64,000 nt of DNA from Aeromonas enteropelogenes. Lineage in GTDB: Bacteria; Pseudomonadota; Gammaproteobacteria; Enterobacterales; Aeromonadaceae. The notes beneath the pieces are model-generated. The model was not told the DNA's origin, searched no databases, and was given only the letters and a program-made list of their open reading frames with translations. A program made the position numbers and the translations under genes. Positions 1-7,741 of this stretch are shown piece after piece. The stretch is from NCBI RefSeq assembly GCF_000819845.1, contig NZ_CDCG01000016.1:90744-154743 (forward strand), given 5' to 3'. Every line of letters begins with the position of its first letter. Positions within the stretch are counted from its first letter, which is position 1.

Positions 1-154
1 TGGAATGAGATGAGAGGTTATTAATCAATTGATAATTTAACAGACAGATTAAACCGACTCGTTACGTGCACCATCATCGGCATTTCGTGATAAACAGCCT
101 CCCCAACAAAAGCTCTGGATATATCCAGTCATCTTATCTACCCCCTTTGCGCAA

Positions 155-182
155 TTGTGCCGCCGGGCTCAGCGTTTATAAT
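155..182 (+). promoter_or_regulatory. Putative sigma70 promoter of the first small gene
   Basis: TTGTGC (155-160) and a perfect TATAAT (177-182) are separated by 16 bp, 33 bp before the first start codon. The spacing and -10 hexamer fit a housekeeping promoter; no transcript data support it. Confidence 0.5.
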
Positions 183-215
183 CCCCGCCTGATATGAAGT
201 GGGGTATTTGACAAG

Positions 216-497
216 ATGAGCAGAAAACCGGACCGCATTACCGCGATGCAGCAGATCATCGATGCCGTCAAACAGGAGTTCCCCCTCTATCAGGCCGACA
301 CCTTCAAATGCGGCCCCGACAACACCTGCATCGGCTGCCCGAAGAAGCTGATGGAACTGGTCGATACCGAGCTCTGCTACTGGCAATACCAGATCAATCG
401 CGGCATCCCGCCCACCTTTGACGAGCTATCCAGCTTTGGCAAGATGTGCCGCAATATCCGGCGGGCCCTGGTGCGCAATGGCAGGATCCCTGCCTGA
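216..497 (+). CDS. Small conserved hypothetical protein with CxxC pair
   Basis: This encodes a 93-residue soluble protein of unknown function. Near residues 32-42 it has the cysteines of KCGPDNTCIGCPKKL, which could bind a metal or form a disulfide, and another Cys lies in the TELCYW stretch. There is no signal peptide or membrane segment. A good sigma70-like promoter lies 33 bp upstream and a hairpin terminator about 85 bp downstream, so it looks like a complete single-gene unit. The Shine-Dalgarno sequence before the ATG is poor. The composition matches the host chromosome. I believe similar short proteins occur in related gammaproteobacteria, but I cannot name a family. Confidence 0.75.
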   Translation: MSRKPDRITAMQQIIDAVKQEFPLYQADTFKCGPDNTCIGCPKKLMELVDTELCYWQYQINRGIPPTFDELSSFGKMCRNIRRALVRNGRIPA

Positions 498-581
498 CCA
501 TTTCGCTGCGTCATACACCTCTGATAGGGCTGGCGGAGTGAAGCCAGCGCTCCCGCGCCCTGCTTTGGCAAACCAGAATGG

Positions 582-608
582 AAGAAGGAGCCTTATCGGC
601 TCCTTCTT
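582..608 (+). terminator. Rho-independent terminator
   Basis: A perfect 11-bp stem (582-592 with 598-608) around a 5-nt loop follows the 93-residue gene. The 3' arm ends in a short T-rich run (TTCTTGTTAT). The mirrored A-rich 5' side suggests it could also act on the opposite strand. Confidence 0.75.
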
Positions 609-627
609 GTTATCTGTGGTGGCGCAG

Positions 628-647
628 CCTGACCTGATCAGGTCAGG
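628..647. repeat. Perfect 20-bp palindrome over a stop codon
   Basis: CCTGACCTGATCAGGTCAGG is identical to its own reverse complement. It spans the last codons and the stop of the minus-strand small gene. There is no loop or T-run, so it is a poor terminator and looks more like a dimeric-protein binding site or chance. Confidence 0.5.
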
Positions 648-850
648 TAGTAGCGCCACATCCGCACCGGCTCCGAGTAACCAACCCGGATGCAAAACGG
701 CGAGAGGTCCTGATTGGCCTGCTCCAGCGTGAGGGTCTGCTGGGCATCCTCCTCGCACCACTGCACAAAATCGTCGCTGTTGAAGCTGTAGTGATCCCCG
801 TGAAAGACCCCGTGGGCCTCGATCAGTCCGATGGCTTTGTCGATCTCCAT
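638..850 (-). CDS. Small hypothetical protein (70 aa)
   Basis: A 70-residue acidic protein (starts MEIDKAIGLIEAHGVF, ends MWRYYLT) with no signal peptide or membrane segment. The ATG has an AGGAGGCC-type ribosome site just upstream on the minus strand (the plus strand reads gattggcctcctgg). The stop codon sits inside a perfect 20-bp palindrome. Its codon use is like the chromosome. The gene is convergent with the 93-residue gene, with the terminator between them. I do not recognise the family. Confidence 0.65.
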   Translation of the reverse strand: MEIDKAIGLIEAHGVFHGDHYSFNSDDFVQWCEEDAQQTLTLEQANQDLSPFCIRVGYSEPVRMWRYYLT

Positions 851-1096
851 GATTGGCCTCCTGGCACTGTGCTGCTCCCTTTAAGCTTAGCGAGCAGGGG
901 CGACTAGCGGGGTCTGAACATCCGCTCCATCAGCACTGTGTAGATAGGTAAAAAGGGCAAATAAGAGGGGGCTGGTAAGAGCAGGACAATAATAACCGAT
1001 TTTCACGAATCGTCTAACTACACCGTACTAATCAGCTATAGGTCCCAGTTCGACATGATTCTGTAATCCGCATCACACATTTTTCATACGAATCCC

Positions 1097-1116
1097 ATGT
1101 ATAGTGCACTATACAT
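1097..1116. promoter_or_regulatory. Perfect 20-bp palindrome upstream of the zinc-ribbon gene
   Basis: ATGTATAGTGCACTATACAT is fully self-complementary and ends 29 bp before the start codon at 1146. Its right half contains TATACAT, usable as a -10 element, so a dimeric regulator bound here would cover the promoter. It is a candidate operator; the regulator is unknown. Confidence 0.5.
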
Positions 1117-1145
1117 TTTTATAATAATCATGAGGGTTGATATTA

Positions 1146-1274
1146 ATGGCAACAATTTATAGAGCAAAGTGCTTAGACTGCAAGCATGAATGGACAAGTA
1201 GAGCAGGTTATGGCACACCTGACTACTGCCCGAAATGCCGTAGCCGTAAAGTGGCATCGAGTCCAATCGGTTAA
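1146..1274 (+). CDS. Small zinc-ribbon protein (42 aa)
   Basis: This 42-residue basic protein has two CxxC knuckles, CLDC (C9, C12) and CPKC (C28, C31). That is the pattern of a rubredoxin-like or zinc-ribbon fold binding one Zn. A GAGGG ribosome site lies 9 nt before the ATG. The stop is 23 bp before the next gene, so the two probably form an operon. Codon use (AGA, TTA, ATT) is AT-rich and unlike the surrounding chromosome. Such mini zinc ribbons often act in nucleic-acid or protein contacts, but no function can be assigned. The ORF was found by reading the sequence directly. Confidence 0.7.
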   Translation: MATIYRAKCLDCKHEWTSRAGYGTPDYCPKCRSRKVASSPIG

Positions 1275-1297
1275 GTTAACCATAAGGTGGAGGTAGC

Positions 1298-1543
1298 ATG
1301 GGGTTCTGGGAATCTGCAGGGGATATAGCCAAAAAAGTAGGTAAGGCAGCCTTAGAAGAAGGGCAAGGAGCTCTTGAACGGTCTAGGCAGTACAGAGAAG
1401 AAATGCCCATGAAGAGTGATCGAGAACTAGCTCGTATATTCATAAACGAACGAGGTAGTTCACCATTAAAATCTGGCGCAGCCTTACAAGAACTAAAATC
1501 ACGTGGCTATTCCAATATTCAAGAGATAAAAAACTTAATATAG
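1298..1543 (+). CDS. Hypothetical protein (81 aa), amphipathic, AT-rich islet
   Basis: An 81-residue protein starting MGFWESAGDIAKKVGKAALEE. The first 35 residues look like an amphipathic helix, which could bind membrane or partner proteins. The rest (SDRELARIFINERGS..SGAALQELKSRGY) resembles a small helical domain. A strong GGTGGAGG ribosome site precedes the ATG. It follows the zinc-ribbon ORF by 23 bp and shares its low G+C and rare codons, which suggests the pair was acquired together. I do not recognise a named family, and a role in stress or mobile-element biology would be speculation. Confidence 0.7.
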   Translation: MGFWESAGDIAKKVGKAALEEGQGALERSRQYREEMPMKSDRELARIFINERGSSPLKSGAALQELKSRGYSNIQEIKNLI

Positions 1544-1647
1544 GACCATGCGTAAGCAAAATCACAGATTAGGCCTGACATTGCGAACTTAAATATTCAT
1601 CACATATCACAAAAATCAATTAAACTTCAATAGTTAAAATTAATAAT

Positions 1648-1672
1648 AAGGGAGCAACCAATTCGCTCCCTT
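1648..1672. terminator. Bidirectional terminator between the islet and parC
   Basis: AAGGGAGC (1648-1655) pairs with GCTCCCTT (1665-1672). AT-rich tails follow on both strands (TTTTATTAATTA on plus, TTATTATTAA on minus). It sits just past the parC stop and after the islet, so it could serve both directions. Confidence 0.7.
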
Positions 1673-1679
1673 TTATTAA

Positions 1680-3971
1680 TTACCCTTCCTGGTTTTCCCC
1701 CGCTGTCGGTTCGGCACCGGCGACGGGTTCAATCTCTATTCTATCTACTCGCTGCAAACCGCGGGGCAGCTTGGCGCCACGGCGGCCGCGCTCACCGCGG
1801 TAGTAGTCGAGATCCGAGGGTTTCAGGGTCAGCTTGCGCTTGCCGGCGAACAGGGTCACCGACTGGCCCTGCGGAATAACGGCGGCCATCACCACAAACT
1901 CCTCTCGCGCCTTGACCCGCGCAGAGGGGATGCTGATGAGCTTGTTGCCCTTGCCCTTGCCGAGTACCGGCAGGGTACTCAGCGGGAACAGCAGCATGCG
2001 CCCCTCGTTGGAGATGGCCATGCAGAGATCGGTGTCCGGCGCGCCTATCTTCTGGGGCGCCATGACCATGCCACCTTCCGGCACGGTGAGCAGCGCCTTG
2101 CCGTTCTTGTTCTTGCCAATGAGGTCGTCATATTTGCAGACGAAGCCGTAACCGGCGTCGGAACAGATCAGATACGGTTCGCCCTCATTGCCCATCACCA
2201 GATGACGCACCTCTTCGCCAGCCCCCAGCGCAAAGCGGCCGGTGAGCGGCTCGCCCTGACTGCGGGCGGATGGCAAGGTGTGGGCCTCCAGCGAATAGGT
2301 ACGTCCCAGGGTGGAGAGGAACACCGCCTGCTGGTTACTGCGACCGCAGGCGTGGGTGAGGTAGCTATCCCCCGCCTTGTAGGAGAGCCCCTCGGCATCC
2401 ACATCGTGGCCCTTGGCCGCGCGCACCCATCCCTTGTCAGACAGGATCACGGTGACCGGCTCGCTCGGGGTGAGCTCCTTCTCGGTCAGGGCCACGGCGG
2501 TGGCGCGCTCCACCAGCGGAGTGCGACGATCGTCGCCGTACTTCTCGGCGTCCGCCAGCAGCTCTTTCTTGAGCAGGGTATTGAGACGACGCTCGGAACC
2601 CAGGATGAGTTCCAGCTTGTCGCGTTCTTCGGCCAGTTCGTTTTGTTCGGCGCGCAGCTTGAACTCTTCGAGCTTGGCCAGGTGGCGGAGTTTCAGCTCG
2701 AGGATCGCCTCGGCCTGGGTCTCGCTGATGTTGAAGCGCTCCATCATCACCCGGCCCGGCTCCTCCTCGGTGCGGATGATCTCGATCACCTCGTCGATGT
2801 TGAGATAGGCGATGAGCAAGCCTTCGAGGATGTGCAGGCGGGCCAGCACCTTGTCGAGGCGATACTGCAGACGGCGGCGCACCGTCTCACGACGGAAGCT
2901 CAGCCACTCGGTGAGGATGGTCTTGAGGTCTTTCACCTGGGGCCGGTTGTCCAGACCCAGGATGTTGAGGTTGACCCGGTAGTTCTTCTCCAGATCCGTG
3001 GTGGCGAACAGGTGGGCCATCAGCCCCTCTACATCCACCCGGTTGGAGCGCGGCACGATGACCAGACGGGTCGGGTTCTCGTGATCCGACTCATCCCGCA
3101 GATCGGTGACCATCGGCAATTTCTTCGCCACCATCTGGGCGGCGATCTGCTCCATGATCTTGGCGCCGGAGGCCTGATGGGGTAGCGCAGTGATGACGAT
3201 GTCGCCATCTTCTTCGCTCCAGACCGCCCGCTGCTTGATGGAACCCTTGCCGGTCTCGTAGATTTTGCGGATGTCGTCGCGCGGGGTGATGATCTCGGCG
3301 TTGGTCGAGTAGTCCGGTCCCTGGATGTGCGCCATCAGGGCATCCAGCCCGGCAGTGGGGTTGTCCAAGAGCTCCACGCAGGCGTGGGCCACTTCCCGCG
3401 CATTGTGGGGCGGGATGTCGGTCGCCATGCCCACCGCGATGCCGGTCACCCCGTTGAGCAGGATGTGCGGCAGGCGAGCGGGCAGCACCACCGGCTCTTT
3501 CATGGTGCCGTCGAAGTTCGGCGTCCACTCCACCGTGCCCTGCCCCAGCTCGGAGAGCAGCAGCTCGGAGAAGCGCGACAGGCGCGCCTCGGTATAACGC
3601 ATGGCGGCGAAGGATTTGGGATCGTCCGGCGCCCCCCAGTTGCCCTGACCGTCTACCAGCGGGTAGCGGTAGGAGAAGGGCTGGGCCATCAGCACCATGG
3701 CTTCGTAACAGGCGCTGTCGCCGTGGGGGTGGTACTTACCGAGTACGTCACCCACGGTACGGGCGGACTTCTTGTGCTTGGAGAGGGCGGAGAGCCCCAG
3801 CTCGCTCATGGCGTAGATGATGCGCCGCTGCACGGGCTTGAGGCCGTCGCCGATGTGCGGCAGGGCCCTGTCCATGATGACGTACATGGAGTAGTTCAGG
3901 TAAGCCTGCTCGGTAAAGGCGCGCATGGGCTGGCGCTCTACCCCGTCCAGACTGAGCTCTAGATCACTCAT
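1680..3971 (-). CDS. parC: DNA topoisomerase IV subunit A
   Basis: ParC is the DNA cleavage-and-rejoining subunit of topoisomerase IV, which decatenates daughter chromosomes with ParE. At 763 residues it is close to the usual ~750. The catalytic tyrosine is Y126 in [10 protein letters not shown]. The quinolone-resistance region [14 protein letters not shown] keeps Ser86 and Glu90, aligning with E. coli S80 and E84, so the common resistance changes are absent. The breakage-reunion domain occupies roughly residues 30-500 and the beta-pinwheel C-terminal domain follows (GKGKGNK and GERGRRG are typical of ParC). It lies downstream of parE on the same strand, with a small gene between them. Confidence 0.98.
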   Translation of the reverse strand: MSDLELSLDGVERQPMRAFTEQAYLNYSMYVIMDRALPHIGDGLKPVQRRIIYAMSELGLSALSKHKKSARTVGDVLGKYHPHGDSACYEAMVLMAQPFSYRYPLVDGQGNWGAPDDPKSFAAMRYTEARLSRFSELLLSELGQGTVEWTPNFDGTMKEPVVLPARLPHILLNGVTGIAVGMATDIPPHNAREVAHACVELLDNPTAGLDALMAHIQGPDYSTNAEIITPRDDIRKIYETGKGSIKQRAVWSEEDGDIVITALPHQASGAKIMEQIAAQMVAKKLPMVTDLRDESDHENPTRLVIVPRSNRVDVEGLMAHLFATTDLEKNYRVNLNILGLDNRPQVKDLKTILTEWLSFRRETVRRRLQYRLDKVLARLHILEGLLIAYLNIDEVIEIIRTEEEPGRVMMERFNISETQAEAILELKLRHLAKLEEFKLRAEQNELAEERDKLELILGSERRLNTLLKKELLADAEKYGDDRRTPLVERATAVALTEKELTPSEPVTVILSDKGWVRAAKGHDVDAEGLSYKAGDSYLTHACGRSNQQAVFLSTLGRTYSLEAHTLPSARSQGEPLTGRFALGAGEEVRHLVMGNEGEPYLICSDAGYGFVCKYDDLIGKNKNGKALLTVPEGGMVMAPQKIGAPDTDLCMAISNEGRMLLFPLSTLPVLGKGKGNKLISIPSARVKAREEFVVMAAVIPQGQSVTLFAGKRKLTLKPSDLDYYRGERGRRGAKLPRGLQRVDRIEIEPVAGAEPTAGENQEG

Positions 3972-4034
3972 GTGGTGCTTCTCTTGGTTATTTGGGTCGC
4001 GGCCGTGGCCGCCAAAATCGTGGGCAAGGGCGCG

Positions 4035-4346
4035 TTACAGACCGTAATCGCGCTCCACCCTTGCAATGCGTGTCTTGAAGGTGCGATACCACTGCTCGCG
4101 GCCGAGGCGCTGGGCCTCCCGGTGCTCGAGATCGCTCTTCCAGTGGCGGATCGACTCGAGATCGCGCCAGTAGGAGACAGTGATGCCCACCCCGTCACGG
4201 GCCGACTCCACGCCGAGAAAACCCGGCTGGGTGCGGGCCAGTGCCAGCATGCGTTCGGCCATGGCGGCGTAGCCCTCATCCACGTCGGTGCGCTGCGAGG
4301 TGAAGATCACCGCGTAGTAAGGGGGTTCCGGGGTATTGGCTATCAT
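4035..4346 (-). CDS. Antibiotic biosynthesis monooxygenase (ABM)-like protein
   Basis: A 103-residue single-domain protein of the dimeric alpha/beta ABM (YgiN/YqjZ-like) fold. Typical features are YYAVIFTSQRTDVDEGY at the N-terminus, the central TQPGFLGVESARD strand-turn and the ISYWRDLESIRHWK-type stretch (here VSYWRDLESIRHWK). Family members act on quinones, haem-like compounds or unknown small molecules; the substrate here cannot be told. The ATG at 4346 is chosen over an upstream start because an AAGGAGC ribosome site lies directly before it. It sits between parE and parC, 20 bp after parE, and is probably co-transcribed. Confidence 0.85.
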   Translation of the reverse strand: MIANTPEPPYYAVIFTSQRTDVDEGYAAMAERMLALARTQPGFLGVESARDGVGITVSYWRDLESIRHWKSDLEHREAQRLGREQWYRTFKTRIARVERDYGL

Positions 4347-4366
4347 CTGTGCTCCTTGTCCGGCAC

Positions 4367-6253
4367 TCACACTTCGGCGAGGTTGCCCTTCTCTTCCAGC
4401 CACTCGCGGCGATCACTGGCGCGCTTCTTGGCCAGCAGCATGTCCATCAGCTGCAGCGTCTCTTCCCCTTCGTCCATGGTGAGCTGCACCAGGCGACGGG
4501 TGTTGGGATCCATGGTGGTTTCCCGCAGTTGCTTGGGGTTCATCTCGCCCAGGCCCTTGAATCGGGTCACCATCACCTTGCCCTTCTTCTTCTCGGCCTC
4601 GACCCGCTGCAGCACGCCGTTCTTCTCGTCCTCATCGAGGGCGTAGAACACCTCCTTACCGATATCGATACGATACAGGGGCGGCATGGCCACATAGACG
4701 TGGCCCTGCTCCACCAGGGCGCGGAAGTGCTTCACAAAGAGGGCGCAGAGCAGGGTGGCGATGTGCAGACCGTCGGAGTCCGCATCCGCCAGGATGCACA
4801 CCTTGCCATAGCGCAGGCCACTGAGATCGTTGGAGTCGGGATCGAGCCCGATGGCCACCGAAATATCGTGCACCTCCTGCGAGGCGAGCACCTGACCGGC
4901 CTCCACCTCCCAGGTGTTCAGGATCTTGCCGCGCAGGGGCATGATGGCCTGGAACTCGCGATCCCGCGCCTGCTTGGCGCTGCCGCCCGCGGAGTCACCC
5001 TCCACCAGGAACAATTCGCCTTGCATGGGATCGGCGCAGCCGCAATCGGTGAGCTTGCCGGGCAGCGCCGGGCCTTGCGTTATCTTCTTGCGCACCACCG
5101 TCTTGGCGGCGCGCATCCGGCGCTGGGCGCTGGAGATGCAGAGCTCGGCCAGCTGTTCGGCCAGCTCGGTGTTGCTGTTCAAGTAAAGGCTGAAGGCATC
5201 CTTCACCACACCGGAGACAAACGCCGAACTCTGGCGGGACGATAGCCGCTCCTTGGTCTGACCGGCAAACTGCGGATCCTGCATCTTGATGGAGAGGATG
5301 TAGGCGCAGCGATCCCAGATATCTTCCGGGGTGAGCTTGACCCCGCGCGGCAGCAGGTTGCGGAACTCGCAGAACTCGCGCATGGCGTCGAGCAGGCCCT
5401 GACGCAGGCCGTTGACGTGGGTACCGCCCTGGGCGGTGGGAATGAGGTTCACATAGGATTCGGCGAGGCATTCGCCTCCTTCCGGCAACCAGCACAGGGC
5501 CCAGTCCACCGCCGACTGATCGGTGCTGAAGGTGCCGACGAAGGGCTGCTCCGGCAGGCAGGTGAACTGCTTGACCGCGTCGATGAGGTAATCCTTGAGG
5601 CCGTCTTCGTAGCACCACTCAAGCTTGATGCCGGTGTTCTTGTCGAGGAACTTGATGGTGAGGCCCGGGCAGAGCACGGCCTTGGCCTTGAGCAGATGTT
5701 CGAGCTTGGAGACCGAGAACCTGGGGGAGTCGAAATAGCTCGCCTGCGGCCAGAAACGCACCCGGGTGCCTGTGTTGCGACGCCCGCAGGTACCTGTGAT
5801 GGTCAGCTCCTGCACCTTGTCGCCACGCTCGAAGGCGATGTCATAGACCTGGCCGTCGCGGCGCACCGTCACCTCGACCCGATCGGAGAGGGCATTCACT
5901 ACCGAGATACCCACCCCGTGCAGACCGCCGGAGAACTGATAGTTCTTGTTGGAGAACTTGCCCCCCGCGTGCAGCTTGCAGAGGATGAGCTCCACCCCGC
6001 ACACCCCTTCCTCCGGGTGGATGTCGACCGGCATGCCGCGGCCATCGTCGATCACCTCGAGGGACTGATCCTCGTGGAGGATCACCTCCAGATTGCGGGC
6101 ATGCCCCGCCAGCGCCTCGTCGACGCTGTTGTCGATGACCTCCTGGCCGAGGTGATTGGGCCGGGTGGTGTCGGTATACATGCCGGGGCGACGACGCACC
6201 GGTTCAAGGCCATTGAGGACCTCAATGGCATCCGCATTGTATTGAGTAGACAT
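4367..6253 (-). CDS. parE: DNA topoisomerase IV subunit B
   Basis: ParE is the ATPase subunit of topoisomerase IV. The 628-residue length matches E. coli ParE (630). The GHKL ATP-binding motifs are present: EVIDNSVDEALAG near residue 38 and DDGRGMPV near 70. The Toprim/metal region has LVEGDSAGGSAKQ and DADSDGLHIATLL. The C-terminal FKGLGEMNPKQLRETTMDP is the classic ParE/GyrB signature. It follows yqiA and two extra small genes and precedes the ABM gene and parC, so the usual yqiA-parE linkage is conserved but interrupted. Confidence 0.98.
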   Translation of the reverse strand: MSTQYNADAIEVLNGLEPVRRRPGMYTDTTRPNHLGQEVIDNSVDEALAGHARNLEVILHEDQSLEVIDDGRGMPVDIHPEEGVCGVELILCKLHAGGKFSNKNYQFSGGLHGVGISVVNALSDRVEVTVRRDGQVYDIAFERGDKVQELTITGTCGRRNTGTRVRFWPQASYFDSPRFSVSKLEHLLKAKAVLCPGLTIKFLDKNTGIKLEWCYEDGLKDYLIDAVKQFTCLPEQPFVGTFSTDQSAVDWALCWLPEGGECLAESYVNLIPTAQGGTHVNGLRQGLLDAMREFCEFRNLLPRGVKLTPEDIWDRCAYILSIKMQDPQFAGQTKERLSSRQSSAFVSGVVKDAFSLYLNSNTELAEQLAELCISSAQRRMRAAKTVVRKKITQGPALPGKLTDCGCADPMQGELFLVEGDSAGGSAKQARDREFQAIMPLRGKILNTWEVEAGQVLASQEVHDISVAIGLDPDSNDLSGLRYGKVCILADADSDGLHIATLLCALFVKHFRALVEQGHVYVAMPPLYRIDIGKEVFYALDEDEKNGVLQRVEAEKKKGKVMVTRFKGLGEMNPKQLRETTMDPNTRRLVQLTMDEGEETLQLMDMLLAKKRASDRREWLEEKGNLAEV

Positions 6254-6364
6254 GGAGGGCCTTGCGAATTGACGTTTGGAGGGAATCTTAACTGCTAGGC
6301 GGGATCAGGACAAACGCCCCGCACAGAAAGCTTGATCTGAATAGGCGCGCGGCCCGCTTTTGAC

Positions 6365-6481
6365 TCATCGGCGGGGCGCTACCACGCCGTCCGGCAAGCT
6401 GAGTTCCAGCACCAGGGCCCCGCAATCGCAGCTGGCCTTGTGCTTCACCTGAATGGGGGTATTGCCGATACGCTTGATCAT
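6365..6481 (-). pseudogene. Truncated GFA-family (Gfa-like, CENP-V/GFA) remnant
   Basis: A 38-codon frame starting MIKRIGNTPIQVKHKASCDCG and ending DGVVAPRR-stop. It matches my memory of the first zinc-site strand of GFA-family proteins, whose usual continuation after PRR is a CxCSxC-type cysteine cluster over ~100 more residues. Here a TGA follows the second Arg and the remaining 110 bp before parE hold no recognisable continuation. A GGAGG ribosome site is intact before the ATG. I read this as a decayed gene, though a functional minipeptide cannot be excluded. It lies 36 bp after the Nudix gene in the same direction. Confidence 0.55.
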
Positions 6482-6517
6482 CTTGCCTCCTTGCCACCAA
6501 TCCACGTGCCGAGTGAA

Positions 6518-7141
6518 TCAATCGAACAGGGTATCGCCCCGCCCCTCTTGCACATGCCGGTGCAGGGTATGCAGCTGGGATTCCACCACCCGGTGGCGGG
6601 AGAGTGGGGGCAGTGCCTCGATGGGGAAATAAGCCGCCCCCCGGGTTTCATCGGTTTCGGTGAGCAGCTGGCCGCCGGTCACCTCGCACAGGAAGAAGGC
6701 CTTGTGAGCGTGGGGCAGCTGGGGCGGATGGGGGTGTTTGAGCTTGTCGAACAGGGCCAGCAGTTGCACCGCCCGGCACTCGAGGCCGGTCTCTTCCACT
6801 ACTTCGCGCACCACGGCAGCAGCCGGCGAGTCGCCGATATCGCACCAGCCACCCGGCAGAGTCCAGCCGCCGTCGCAGCGCTCCTGCACCAGCAGGACCC
6901 GCCTTGCCTCATCCACGATGAAAGCACGCACATCCAGCTTGGGGGTGGGATAGCCAGTGTCGAGGGCGATCCAGTCGCTGATGGCCTCGGGGGCCAGCTC
7001 GCTCTGGCTGACAATAAGGGCTGCCGTGGCCGCTCTCAGCGCCTCGAAGCGGGCGATATCGAAAGGGTCTTTGGAGTAGGTGAGCCCCGCTTGCGCCGTG
7101 GCCAGTACCTGTTCGAGGAAGGCGGCCAGCGGCGGTTGCAC
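6518..7141 (-). CDS. Nudix hydrolase with N-terminal helper domain
   Basis: A 207-residue Nudix enzyme. The Nudix box lies around residues 95-117 (GGWCDIGDSPAAAVVREVVEETG), with the metal-binding REVVEETG core intact. The ~60-residue N-terminal region resembles the extra domain of YjhB-type Nudix proteins, some of which act on nucleoside-diphosphate-linked substrates such as CDP-choline or ADP-ribose; the substrate is unassigned. It starts 2 bp after the yqiA stop, so translation is probably coupled. E. coli lacks this gene between yqiA and parE, so it is an insertion in an otherwise conserved operon. Confidence 0.88.
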   Translation of the reverse strand: MQPPLAAFLEQVLATAQAGLTYSKDPFDIARFEALRAATAALIVSQSELAPEAISDWIALDTGYPTPKLDVRAFIVDEARRVLLVQERCDGGWTLPGGWCDIGDSPAAAVVREVVEETGLECRAVQLLALFDKLKHPHPPQLPHAHKAFFLCEVTGGQLLTETDETRGAAYFPIEALPPLSRHRVVESQLHTLHRHVQEGRGDTLFD

Positions 7142-7143
7142 GG

Positions 7144-7731
7144 CTAGAGCCCGAGGAAGCGGACGATTTGGGCGGGGTAGCGCTCGAACGCCACGAAGGC
7201 GTGGTTACCACCGCACTCCAGCGACAGGCGGGCGAAGCGGTACTCCTCCAGCGCCTTGCGATAGTCCAGCACTTCATCTTCCTGCTGTTGCAGCACCCAG
7301 AGCCGCTCGGGGGCGGTCACCGGCACCGCCAGCGCTCTCAGCTCGTCCATGTGCGCCGGCAACAGCTCGTAGCGCTCGTCGGTATAAGGATTGGTTTGGG
7401 GACCCAGATAGTCGCAGAGCAGCTCATGGGGACGCACCGCCGGATTGATCAAGGCCGAGCGGCAGCCATACAACTCACTGACTCTGGTCGCCATAAAGCC
7501 GCCGAGGGAGCTGCCCACGGCGCCGAGCCGCAGCGCAGTGCCATGGCGAGCGACAAGATCCGCGATGGTCTGCTCGATGGCCGCCCAGGCCGCCGCCGGG
7601 GTATTGGGCTGGGCCGGGATCACCACCTCGATATCGGGCCTATGTTCTGCCACCCAGGACGCCATCTGCTGGGCCTTGGCGGAACCCGGCGAGGAGTTGA
7701 AACCGTGCAGGTAGAGGAGGACGGGTTTCAT
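7144..7731 (-). CDS. yqiA: YqiA family esterase (alpha/beta hydrolase)
   Basis: A 195-residue UPF0227-type alpha/beta hydrolase that cleaves short acyl esters in vitro in E. coli. Visible motifs are LYLHGFNSSPGSAKAQ at residue 5, the nucleophile elbow VGSSLGGFMA, an acidic QQQEDEVLDY segment and the catalytic His in GGNHAF near the C-terminus. The start at 7731 gives the family's MKPVLLYLHG opening. It follows cpdA by 10 bp, as in enterobacteria. Confidence 0.94.
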   Translation of the reverse strand: MKPVLLYLHGFNSSPGSAKAQQMASWVAEHRPDIEVVIPAQPNTPAAAWAAIEQTIADLVARHGTALRLGAVGSSLGGFMATRVSELYGCRSALINPAVRPHELLCDYLGPQTNPYTDERYELLPAHMDELRALAVPVTAPERLWVLQQQEDEVLDYRKALEEYRFARLSLECGGNHAFVAFERYPAQIVRFLGL

Positions 7732-7741
7732 GCTGTGCTCC

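Noticed and set aside
2202..3185. 327-codon antisense frame opposite parC
   Set aside because: A shadow of the GC-rich parC frame; no family resemblance.
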